A stretch of DNA of 19,341 nucleotides from Amarolinea aalborgensis. Its GTDB lineage: Bacteria > Chloroflexota > Anaerolineae > SSC4 > Amarolineaceae. The DNA lies in assembly GCF_900491745.1 (NCBI RefSeq), contig NZ_UETR01000052.1, positions 1-19,341 on the forward strand, written 5' to 3'. Position numbers and translations under genes: made by a program. Of the stretch, positions 1 through 6,955 are shown in pieces. The notes below the pieces were generated by a model. That model did no database searches, was not told where the DNA came from, and worked only from the letters and a program-made list of their open reading frames with translations. Position 1 is the first letter of the stretch. Each line of letters opens with the position of its first letter.

Positions 1-652
1 GTCCTCCCCAGTTTGAACCTTCACATCCTTGCGGAATAGGTGTTATGGTAGGACTTCCGGGAGGGGCAGATGAAGAGCTTCCGCTTCCGGCGCAGTCACT
101 GCTCTGGCCTGTCCCCCATACAGTTTGGTTGGGTGTGCAAATACCGTTATATGCTCCTCCAATACAAGTCACAGCCTGACCATATGCATTACAGCAGGTT
201 TTGTAAATAGAAGTTCCTATAGCACACCCATCAGAGGTACATTTTCCCGGCCGGAGACCAGTCTGACCCATACAGCTGTCTGTCGCAGGACATTGATCGC
301 GTTGCCAGTGGTATGAACAATAGGTTTCAAAAAAAACGGGATCTGAAGAATCAACAATACATTCAGCATTATGAAAATATGTCCATACCGGCTCACCAAC
401 ACATACAGATGCAGAGCTACCTGAAACACAACATACGTTTGGAGGCGCCGGCACAGTGCAGCCGTCAGGACGACACAAAGCGCCTGGAGCACAATCAGGG
501 TCCGGATTATCCGGATCCCCTGAAGCTTCACAATGACAGTCGTCTGCACAACTCCGCGCCTGAACAGTAAAAAAGGTCGAATATCGATGAAGTATGTTTA
601 CAAAACTTAAAACAAGAAAAACTGCAATTACTATTGTAAAAAATTGTCTCAT
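1..652 (-). CDS. Secreted cysteine-rich protein, 3' end outside window
   Basis: Reading the minus strand from an ATG at 652 gives 217 codons with no stop before the window edge, so the C-terminus is missing. The first ~20 residues (MRQFFTIVIAVFLVLSFVN) are a hydrophobic signal or anchor. The rest carries about 21 cysteines, including two CC pairs, in a Gly/Ser/Thr/Asp-rich context, as expected of a disulfide-bonded exported protein. The visible part ends in a Ser/Pro-rich stretch (SSSSAPPGSPTITPIP). The start overlaps the stop of the upstream gene as ATGA (649-652), so translational coupling is likely. I do not recognise the family. Codon use is AT-rich, like its upstream neighbour and unlike most of the window. 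The reading frame is well supported by the overlap, the signal and the cysteine spacing; the function is unknown. Confidence 0.72.
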   Translation of the reverse strand, partial: MRQFFTIVIAVFLVLSFVNILHRYSTFFTVQARSCADDCHCEASGDPDNPDPDCAPGALCRPDGCTVPAPPNVCCVSGSSASVCVGEPVWTYFHNAECIVDSSDPVFFETYCSYHWQRDQCPATDSCMGQTGLRPGKCTSDGCAIGTSIYKTCCNAYGQAVTCIGGAYNGICTPNQTVWGTGQSSDCAGSGSSSSAPPGSPTITPIPQGCEGSNWGG

Positions 653-1173
653 AACGGAATAAAATCAGATACATTAATCGGTATTATTGGATTTATTTTG
701 TTGTCTAAATGCCGAATAGAAATAATCAGGTTTAGTCCGGACTGATCAATGCGTCCCTCTCGCACTCCTCCGATTTTACCTCCTTGTTTTACAGCGTCAT
801 ATCGAGTAAAGTCCTGTCCGGTTATCTGATAAACCGCTTCTGTTTGCTTTTCTTTGTTTTCCAAAATAATAAGCGGTTTGCGTCCTTTGGAAGATGCAAC
901 CCATCCTGGCCGCAATCCTCCGCTAAATATAGCATATAAAGGTGTACCAACTGGCACAGAATACCCAATACCGGTAAATTGACCTTTCACTTTGATCACC
1001 TTTCCTTTAGTGCAATATTCTTTTGGCACCGGACATAGTAAAAGAGGTAAAGGAGTTGGTTGTGATGGATTTTGTTTAGCCGTTCGACGAGAAGTTATAT
1101 AGACAAAGAATAGCAAGATAGTAAAAATAAGTAAGAAAATACCGAGAAACAAAAAATGCTTCATACTCTTCAT
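649..1173 (-). CDS. Membrane-anchored protein with degenerate M23/LytM-like domain (tentative)
   Basis: This 174-residue protein has one strong N-terminal transmembrane segment (about residues 5-28, FLFLGIFLLIFTILLFFVYI), so it is probably anchored with its C-terminus outside. Residues ~50-165 contain GIGYSVPVGTPLYAIFSGG and later KQGGKIGGV, a rhythm like the beta-barrel of M23/LytM peptidases (GTPVYA, then a VxxGxxIG-type turn). The zinc ligands of M23 enzymes (HxxxD, HxH) are absent, so if the fold is right it is probably non-catalytic. No strong ribosome binding site precedes the ATG at 1173; an ATG three codons later (1164) is an alternative. It lies 30 bp downstream of the lipoprotein gene and overlaps the next gene by ATGA, so the three are probably co-transcribed. 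Codons are AT-rich. The fold is inferred by eye. Confidence 0.65.
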   Translation of the reverse strand: MKSMKHFLFLGIFLLIFTILLFFVYITSRRTAKQNPSQPTPLPLLLCPVPKEYCTKGKVIKVKGQFTGIGYSVPVGTPLYAIFSGGLRPGWVASSKGRKPLIILENKEKQTEAVYQITGQDFTRYDAVKQGGKIGGVREGRIDQSGLNLIISIRHLDNKINPIIPINVSDFIPL

Positions 1174-1203
1174 TATAAAGAAGAAAGTTCAGAGAAGTCA
1201 AAC

Positions 1204-2316
1204 TTAATTTCGACAAATAAAGGCGTTCCCGATCATAGAAAGGTTATTAAGAGCAAATGAAGGGCCTGGTCGAGGGGAGGAATTTAAAGCACTTGTAGTT
1301 AGTATAGCTTGAACTTGTTGTCCGTTGGGCAAAACCACTTTTCCATTAATTTGTTCAGCCAAGATGGATCCAGGCTGCATAACTTTTGGAGTATCATTAG
1401 CATATACTCGTGCTGCTTTTTCAAAAATGACTAAAGGCCCCCAATTATTACCAGCTCGCTCATCGTAAAATTTTATATTTGTCCTGCCTGAAGCCGATCT
1501 TAATCTACTAACTTTTATTGGAGTTGGATACGGGTTAACTAAAATACTATCTGGCGGAAGATAATTTAAGGTTAAATAGCTAACTCCCTCAGGAGTTATT
1601 AATTCTTGAATTACAGTATTTATTCCCGGTTTAATAGGTAATGGAATTTGCCAGTTCTCAATATTAGAATTTGCTTGTCTCTCTGATAATATTTTCAGAA
1701 TTATTTGGTTGGTTAAACAAACAACAGGTTTACGAACAAACTCAGGAGGTGGAGGCGCTTTTGTTTCAGGATCTACTGGTCCGCTCACTTTAGTTAACAC
1801 CAACACTGATCTAACATTTCCAACTTCTTCTCCCACTTTTACACCATAGGGATTACCCTTTTCCGCAACATACTTTCCATCCACAAGCTTCAACCCCTCA
1901 ATCACCGGCGCTGCGAGTGCTTCTGGAGTAGAAGTTGCAGTAGGGGCTTCTGTTGGAGTTGCAGCATCTGTTGGTTCTGCAGTTTTTGCTGGAGGAGTTG
2001 GAGTTGCAGGAGGAGGTGGTGTTTCTGATGGAGGAGGTAGAGTTCCTGTTGGAGTTGGAGGAGGTGTTGGGATTGCTTCTGTCGCTGTTGCCGCCGGATT
2101 TGGAGAAACGCCGGCGGTTGGTGAGCCTGTTGATTCTGGAGGTTCCGTGGATGGAACGACGGTCGTAGGCGAAGCCGGGGTATCCGACCTGACCGCCGGG
2201 GTGACGGTTTCAGCTGCGCGGCCGGCGCTGGGCGTCGGCCCGCCGCACGCGCTCAGGACGAGCAGCATGCAGACAGCGAGCCAGGCTATGTATAGCAAAT
2301 GACGCTGCATTTTCAT
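1204..2316 (-). CDS. Lipoprotein with Pro/Thr-rich linker and unknown C-terminal domain
   Basis: I place the start at ATG 2316 because TGGAGGA precedes it by five bases and because a consensus-like promoter (2443-2471) lies between it and an earlier in-frame start at 2454. The 370-residue product begins with a lipoprotein signal: basic MKMQRH, a hydrophobic core, then lipobox LSAC with Cys24 as the predicted lipidated residue. Residues ~25-140 form a Pro/Thr/Ala/Ser linker typical of Chloroflexota surface proteins. Residues ~140-370 form a soluble domain I cannot assign. The gene is mosaic: from the start to about 2100 codons are GC-rich, and from about 2090 to the stop they are strongly AT-rich, with the change inside the low-complexity linker. 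It heads a likely operon with the two genes to its left. Role unknown; the product is probably on the cell surface. Confidence 0.8.
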   Translation of the reverse strand: MKMQRHLLYIAWLAVCMLLVLSACGGPTPSAGRAAETVTPAVRSDTPASPTTVVPSTEPPESTGSPTAGVSPNPAATATEAIPTPPPTPTGTLPPPSETPPPPATPTPPAKTAEPTDAATPTEAPTATSTPEALAAPVIEGLKLVDGKYVAEKGNPYGVKVGEEVGNVRSVLVLTKVSGPVDPETKAPPPPEFVRKPVVCLTNQIILKILSERQANSNIENWQIPLPIKPGINTVIQELITPEGVSYLTLNYLPPDSILVNPYPTPIKVSRLRSASGRTNIKFYDERAGNNWGPLVIFEKAARVYANDTPKVMQPGSILAEQINGKVVLPNGQQVQAILTTSALNSSPRPGPSFALNNLSMIGNAFICRN

Positions 2317-2442
2317 CGTTGTCCTCCAAGCGCCAGGGTGACAGGGAGCCTGACCGGTGTTGAGCGTTGGCTGTATGAGCTCGAGCGTGGTCATTGTGCA
2401 CCTATCGGGGCGCCCTCCCAGGTTGTCGCAAGTCACAGTCCG

Positions 2443-2471
2443 ATTATAGCCCACCCAGCGGGCCGCGGCAA
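2443..2471 (-). promoter_or_regulatory. Sigma-70-type promoter for the leftward lipoprotein operon
   Basis: On the minus strand TTGCCG (2466-2471) and a perfect TATAAT (2443-2448) are separated by 17 bases. Transcription would begin near 2436, leaving a leader of about 120 bases before the ATG at 2316. Seen directly; activity is inferred. Confidence 0.55.
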
Positions 2472-2573
2472 GGGCATGACCCGCCGGGATAGCAATTCCA
2501 CATAGGTAGTCAGGTATTTAATCACCATAACCACTGGCCAGAGTCAAAAGTAGACCCAACGTAAGAAGCTCTC

Positions 2574-2699
2574 CAGAGGCGCGGGTGCATTTCAGTTTAG
2601 GGGAAAAGGAGTGGTATAATCTAGGGAAGCTATGGGAAAAACTGGCGGTAGGAGAATGAAGGGCAACCGTCAGAGGCGGGGTGTATTTCAATTTCGGGG
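2574..2699. repeat. Imperfect direct repeat pair in the divergent intergenic region
   Basis: Two imperfect copies of a 29-30 bp unit lie 97 bp apart in the same orientation at 2574-2603 and 2671-2699. Both begin CAGAGGCG and share GGGTG, ATTTCA and TTT followed by GGGG. The first copy overlaps the expected -35 area of the rightward promoter at 2615-2620. They could be regulator sites, degraded element ends or an intergenic repeat family. The rest of 2317-2900 holds no gene I can support. Confidence 0.5.
2591..2620 (+). promoter_or_regulatory. Extended -10 promoter likely driving the antiporter operon
   Basis: A perfect TATAAT at 2615-2620 is preceded by TGG (2612-2614), which gives an extended -10. 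The upstream hexamer TTCAGT (2591-2596, 18-base spacer) is a poor -35, as is usual for extended -10 promoters. The leader to the ATG at 2901 would be about 275 bases, long enough for control, but I see no known riboswitch in it. Confidence 0.45.
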
Positions 2700-2900
2700 C
2701 GCAGCGCACGCAGGTAAGTTTCGCAGTGGTTGCCGCGATCGTTCGGCTGAGACCTCGGCGAGCTCGGTCGAGCCGCTCACGACGAAGCCTCAATCGCCCG
2801 GCCCTGCCCAGTTTGAATGGCGCCCGATGCGTTGTTGATACGCTTGAGTCAGCCGTAAATCCAGTCGCGCCATGTCGTCTAACCATGAAAGGGCTGTCAC

Positions 2901-4109
2901 ATGACCCCATTTCTGCAGCTTGTCTTTTGTCTGATGGTGATCATCACAGCGGCAAAAACCGGCGGCTGGTTGGCCAACCGCCTGCATCAGCCAGCCGTCC
3001 TGGGCGAACTGCTGGTTGGCGTCTTCCTCGGCCCCAGCGTGCTTGATCTTCTCCACTTGCCGTTTCTGGCCAATCCGGTTGAGCCGCACCTGCTGACCGA
3101 AGCCGTCTACGAGTTGGCTGAGTTGGGGGTGGTCTGCCTGATGTTCCTGGCCGGTTTGGAGGTGGACGTGCGCGAGATGCGGCGCGCGGGACGCGTGGCG
3201 ACGCTGGCAGGCGTCAGCGGCGTGATCGCGCCGCTGGCCCTGGGCGCACTGGTCGTACTGCCTTTCGGCTACCAGGGCAATGCCGCGCTCTTCGTCGGCA
3301 TGATTCTCACGGCCACCAGTGTGAGCATCAGCGCGCAAACCCTGCTCGAGTTGGGGATGCTGCGCAGCCGTGAGGGCATTGCGCTCCTCGGCGCGGCTGT
3401 CGTGGATGACGTGCTGGTCATCCTGTTGTTATCCATCTTTGTCGCCGTGGCCACCAGCAGCGCAGGGCTGGCCGCGGTGCCGCTCATCCTGCTGCGCATG
3501 GTCATTTACCTGGGCGCGGCGGGAGCCGTCAGCTTCCTGCTTCTGCCGCGGCTGGCCGACTGGGTGGACCGCCAATCCATCAGCGAGGGGTTGGCGGCGC
3601 TGGTCTTGGTCGTGGCCCTGGCCTTTGCCTGGACGGCCGAAGTGGGCGGCGGTCTGGCTGCGATCACGGGCGCGTTCATTGCCGGTGTTGGCTTCGGCCG
3701 CAGCCATCTGCACGCCAAGATCACGCGCAGCATGCACACCATCACCTATGCGTTCTTGGTGCCGATCTTTTTTGCCAGTATTGGCCTGAAGACGGACGCC
3801 CACTTGCTGACGGGGCCGAATCTCGTGTTGATTGCGGTCCTGGTCGTGGCGGCCGTCATCTCCAAGGTCGTGGGGTGTGGGCTGGGCGCGCGGTTGGGCG
3901 GCTTCACGAACCGAGAGTCGCTGCGCGTCGGCCTGGGGATGATCAGCCGCGGCGAGGTGGGCCTGATTGTGGCGGCCGTCGGTGTGGATGCCGGGTTGAT
4001 TCAACCCGAGCTGTTTTCCAGCATCACATTCATTGTCTTGATTACCACCTTGATTACGCCGCTCCTCCTGCGGCGGGCATTTACTGAAAAAGAGGTAAGT
4101 TATGCCTAG
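2901..4109 (+). CDS. CPA2-family Na+(K+)/H+ antiporter (NapA/KefB-like)
   Basis: This 402-residue integral membrane protein would exchange sodium or potassium for protons. Nearly all of it is hydrophobic helices, about 12-13. Family signs are HQPAVLGELLVGVFLGPS near residues 29-46, LFLAG-type GLEVD at 85-89, the unwound-helix region LTATSVSISAQTLLELG (136-152), a paired aspartate AAVVDDVLV with Asp169/Asp170, Lys322 in a late helix, and RGEVGLI (350-356). In the NapA family two adjacent aspartates at the ion site are associated with electrogenic exchange, and a lysine in a later helix takes part in proton coupling. The chain ends soon after the last helix and lacks the RCK/TrkA-N domain of Kef proteins. 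AAAGGG precedes the ATG by seven bases. Its end overlaps the next gene by 8 bp, so the small PII-like protein may regulate it. The transported ion cannot be read from sequence. Confidence 0.9.
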   Translation: MTPFLQLVFCLMVIITAAKTGGWLANRLHQPAVLGELLVGVFLGPSVLDLLHLPFLANPVEPHLLTEAVYELAELGVVCLMFLAGLEVDVREMRRAGRVATLAGVSGVIAPLALGALVVLPFGYQGNAALFVGMILTATSVSISAQTLLELGMLRSREGIALLGAAVVDDVLVILLLSIFVAVATSSAGLAAVPLILLRMVIYLGAAGAVSFLLLPRLADWVDRQSISEGLAALVLVVALAFAWTAEVGGGLAAITGAFIAGVGFGRSHLHAKITRSMHTITYAFLVPIFFASIGLKTDAHLLTGPNLVLIAVLVVAAVISKVVGCGLGARLGGFTNRESLRVGLGMISRGEVGLIVAAVGVDAGLIQPELFSSITFIVLITTLITPLLLRRAFTEKEVSYA

Positions 4110-4476
4110 TATGGTCGTAGCGGTCTTGCCGAGCCTGGAAAAGAGCCAGGTGGTGCTGAGCGCCTGGGAAGCCTTTGGGGTCACCGGCATCACGATCCTG
4201 GAGAGTATTGGACTCCACAAACTGCGGCAGTTGCGCGCGCAGCGCGATGACGTCCCCTTATTCCCTTCATTGCGCCACCTCCTCGAGGAAGAAGAGTATC
4301 ACCATCGCACGATCTTCGTGGTCGTGGATGACGCCTTTGACCTGGAGGGGCTAATCCGGGTCACTGAAAAGGCGGTCGGCGGCAATTTCAACGCGCCGAA
4401 CTCCGGCCTGCTCTTTGTCATGCCCGTGACGCGTGTGCTTGGGCTGCGGCCGCATTGGACGCGAGAGCGCAAGTAG
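4102..4476 (+). CDS. Small PII-like protein, probable regulator of the antiporter
   Basis: This 124-residue soluble protein follows the PII order: a short strand (MVVAVLP), a helix (LEKSQVVLSAWEAF), then GVTGITILESIGL matching the GITGMTV..V.GFG region, a charged loop (~40-68) at the T-loop position, the strand HRTIFVVVDD, a helix (LEGLIRVTEKAVG) and a final strand LLFVMPVTRVLGL. Canonical PII nucleotide-binding residues are poorly kept: the usual GDG before the last strand is replaced by NAPNSG, and no uridylylated loop tyrosine is apparent. It is therefore a divergent PII-like protein, not GlnB/GlnK. AGAGG six bases upstream supports ATG 4102 over the ATG at 4111. It overlaps the antiporter gene by 8 bp, which suggests tight coupling and a direct effect on transport, comparable in principle to SbtB with SbtA. 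The fold is inferred by eye. Confidence 0.7.
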   Translation: MPSMVVAVLPSLEKSQVVLSAWEAFGVTGITILESIGLHKLRQLRAQRDDVPLFPSLRHLLEEEEYHHRTIFVVVDDAFDLEGLIRVTEKAVGGNFNAPNSGLLFVMPVTRVLGLRPHWTRERK

Positions 4477-4621
4477 ACCGGGCACAGACGAAATCTGCAC
4501 GTTTTTTGTGCTGAGAGGTTGTCAATACTCCAAACAGCGGACTTCATGGATGGAAAGGCGTTTGTTACGGTCGAAGATACCGGCCGCCTCTATCGAGGCT
4601 GGCGTTTAGGACAATAGCTGG

Positions 4622-6928
4622 ATGGCGTCCGTTCATCACACACAGACTGGAAGCATCCTTCTTCCGGTGTCCAACCCCAGCCGTGCGGCCAGCCTGGCAG
4701 CCACGGCAGCCCGCATCGCCTTGGCTCGATCTGCCCCGGTGATCGTTCTGACCATTGTCTTGCCGACCGATCCCTCGCTTGCGCGACTCGAGGGTGAGAC
4801 AGGCGCGGATATGCAGCCGGCTTTGCAGACGGCGCTGGTTGTCCTCCACGCAGCCGGCGTGAGCGCGCGTTCGATGGTGCGCGTTGCCGACGACGTCGGT
4901 GTGGCCATTCGTCAGACGATCCGCGAGCTGGGCAGCCAGCTGATTGTGCTCGGATGGCGCGGCGAAGCCCAACCCGACGGCAACTATCTCAACGCGGCCC
5001 TCGCCGCTGTGTTGGAAGATCCTATCTGCGATGTTGTCATTGTCGGCGGATACGCCCCGCAGCAATTGCAGCGAATCCTCGTGCCGGTTGGCGGCGGACC
5101 TCATTCCGCTTTTGCCTTTCGGCTGGCTTCAGAGTTGGCTGGCACTTCTACCCAAGGCTCTACGCAGCATGTGAAGGTAACTGCCCTGCATGTCGTGCCA
5201 CAGGATTACCATCCCCGCAGCACATTCATTTCCTCGGCTCGTCATCTTGAGCAAATGATCGGTGACCGCCTGCATGACTCAGGTCTGGTTCGCAAAACCG
5301 TGGTGGCGAATGACACCGCACAGGCAATCCTGGAAGAGTTTGCGACCGGATACGATGCGGTCTTGATGGGCACCTCACGCGAAGCCTTGATTGACCGGCT
5401 GCTGTTTGGGGATCTACCACAACGAGTTGCTGAGGAGAGTCGCGCGACAGTAATCGTGGTTCGACGACGCACCGGGTTTGTGACGCGGGTCCTCCGGCGC
5501 GCCTGGCATGGTATCATCGCCGCCATGCCCGCGCTGACCCCCAGTGAGCGAGACGAGGTGCGCACCGTCATCCGGGAGGGTGCGAGGTCTCGCGCCGACT
5601 TCTTTGTCATGGTCGCGCTGGCTGCCATCCTGGCAGGTTTGGGTTTGCTCTTGAACAGCCCGGCGGTCATCATCGGCGCTATGCTGGTCGCGCCGCTGAT
5701 GACCGCCATCGTTGGGCTAGGGTTGGGAATTGTAGAAGGTGACACCGGTCTTCTGAGGATGGCAGTCTGGGCTTCAGCCCGTGGCATACTGCTGGCCATC
5801 TTGATTGGCGCCTTGTTGGGTGTGCTTGTGCCGGATGCGGCCACGACGCCTGAAATCATGGCGCGTACGCAGCCGAATGTGCTGGATTTGGGCGTCGCCC
5901 TGGCCTCGGGCGCGGCCGGCGCCTACGCGTTGTGCCGCAAATCGGTCTCTGCTGCCCTCGCGGGCATTGCGATTGCCGCCGCACTGGTGCCGCCACTGAC
6001 CACAGTTGGCATCGGCCTGGCACTCGGTCGTCAAGACATCGCTGGCGGCGCGCTGCTCCTGTTCGTGACGAACTTGATCGCGATTGCTGCGGCCAGCGGG
6101 CTATTTTTCCTCTTATTTGGGTTCGCACCGCCTGCCAGGCACAAAACACAGCGCGCTCTGTTGCGCCGAGGACTCTTAGGCGCGCTCATGCTCCTGGCGG
6201 CCGTCACCGTGATCCTCGGCATCCTCACGACTCAGACCCTACGTGTCGTGCGCCTCGATCGAGCCATTGACGCAGCGATTCAGGCCGAACTCGAAATTCT
6301 GCCTGATACTGAACTCGTCGAAGTGCGGCGTAGCCAGACCGATGATGGCGTCCTACACCTGGCTGTCACCTTGCGGTCGGTCCACCAATTCCCACATGAA
6401 ACAGCGTTGACATTTCAACGAGACATTGCCACTCGCCTGCAACAGCCGGTCGCGCTCTTGCTCAACGTGATTCCCGCGACCCGACTCGATCCATTGGTGC
6501 CGCCGACATTCACGTCAACGCCAACGCCGACTCGAACGCCAACCCCCGGGCCGACGGCTACGACCACCTTCACGCCAACGCCATCACCCCCGCCGTCCCC
6601 CACGCTTACGCCGACAGCGACGGCATCCGCTTCACCCAGCGCCACGGCTACCGCGACCGCGCTCTCGACTGTGACGCCGACCGCCACACCGACGACGCTT
6701 CCGACGCCGGCGCCAGCCGTGGTGGTCAACACAAGCGGCCGCGGCGCCTGGTTGCGAACAACGCCTGGCGGGTCAATTGCCGGCGCGGTGACGGAGGGCA
6801 CGGCAGTTTTTCTGTTGGGAGAGCAGATTGAAGCCAACGGGCGGCTGTGGGCACGCGTCTTGATCCCCCGGGGACTTACCGGTTGGATTGCGCTGGATTA
6901 TCTGAAGCTCGTTAGCGCTACGCGTTAA
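4622..6928 (+). CDS. Fusion: two UspA domains, DUF389 membrane domain, Pro/Thr linker, SH3-like domain
   Basis: This 768-residue protein has five parts. Residues ~10-145 form a UspA-like domain (SILLPVS at 11-17). Residues ~148-285 form a second one (RILVPVG at 151-157; LMGTSREALIDRLLFGDLP at 248-266 resembles the ATP-binding glycine motif). Residues ~305-620 are a DUF389 membrane domain, with NSPAVIIGAMLVAPLMTAI (345-363), NVLDLGVALASGAAGAYAL, AAALVPPLTTVGIGLA (452-467) and LFVTNLIAIAAASG. Residues ~627-698 are a Pro/Thr linker and ~700-765 a bacterial SH3-like domain (GAWLRTTPGG, GWIALDYLKL). About seven membrane helices would put the Usp domains inside the cell and the SH3-like domain outside, a possible link between cytoplasmic state and envelope. 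AGGA lies ten bases before the ATG. It sits between the PII-like gene (145 bp gap) and the ClC gene (27 bp gap). The transport activity of DUF389 is not known to me. Confidence 0.85.
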   Translation: MASVHHTQTGSILLPVSNPSRAASLAATAARIALARSAPVIVLTIVLPTDPSLARLEGETGADMQPALQTALVVLHAAGVSARSMVRVADDVGVAIRQTIRELGSQLIVLGWRGEAQPDGNYLNAALAAVLEDPICDVVIVGGYAPQQLQRILVPVGGGPHSAFAFRLASELAGTSTQGSTQHVKVTALHVVPQDYHPRSTFISSARHLEQMIGDRLHDSGLVRKTVVANDTAQAILEEFATGYDAVLMGTSREALIDRLLFGDLPQRVAEESRATVIVVRRRTGFVTRVLRRAWHGIIAAMPALTPSERDEVRTVIREGARSRADFFVMVALAAILAGLGLLLNSPAVIIGAMLVAPLMTAIVGLGLGIVEGDTGLLRMAVWASARGILLAILIGALLGVLVPDAATTPEIMARTQPNVLDLGVALASGAAGAYALCRKSVSAALAGIAIAAALVPPLTTVGIGLALGRQDIAGGALLLFVTNLIAIAAASGLFFLLFGFAPPARHKTQRALLRRGLLGALMLLAAVTVILGILTTQTLRVVRLDRAIDAAIQAELEILPDTELVEVRRSQTDDGVLHLAVTLRSVHQFPHETALTFQRDIATRLQQPVALLLNVIPATRLDPLVPPTFTSTPTPTRTPTPGPTATTTFTPTPSPPPSPTLTPTATASASPSATATATALSTVTPTATPTTLPTPAPAVVVNTSGRGAWLRTTPGGSIAGAVTEGTAVFLLGEQIEANGRLWARVLIPRGLTGWIALDYLKLVSATR
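6500..6715 (+). repeat. Low-complexity Pro/Thr/Ala/Ser-coding tract
   Basis: This part of the DUF389 fusion encodes residues ~627-698 as irregular repeats of ACGCCAACGCC-like units (Thr-Pro). It is a flexible linker between the membrane part and the SH3-like domain. Such tracts change length readily by slippage or recombination; the linker of the minus-strand lipoprotein is similar in protein terms. Confidence 0.7.
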
Positions 6929-6955
6929 CCCCGTACGAAATTGAGGTACTGGTTT

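Noticed and set aside
217..549. A 110-codon minus-strand frame inside the first 650 bases
   Set aside because: It is a shadow of the Cys-rich gene, whose frame has a signal segment, regular cysteines and an ATGA overlap with the upstream gene.
2632..2838. Small plus-strand frames in the divergent intergenic region
   Set aside because: They cover the direct repeats, are very Arg-rich, have no family resemblance and lie in the likely leader of the antiporter operon.
4495..4512. Possible terminator GCAC-GTTTTTT-GTGC after the PII-like gene
   Set aside because: The stem is only four base pairs and the T-run is in the loop, so it is not a convincing terminator.
4546..4617. A 23-codon frame before the DUF389 fusion gene (ATG 4546 to TAG 4617)
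   Set aside because: It reads somewhat protein-like, but it has no ribosome binding site and no known match. It is also in frame with the PII-like gene past its TAG, which could be chance. A leader peptide is possible but unsupported.
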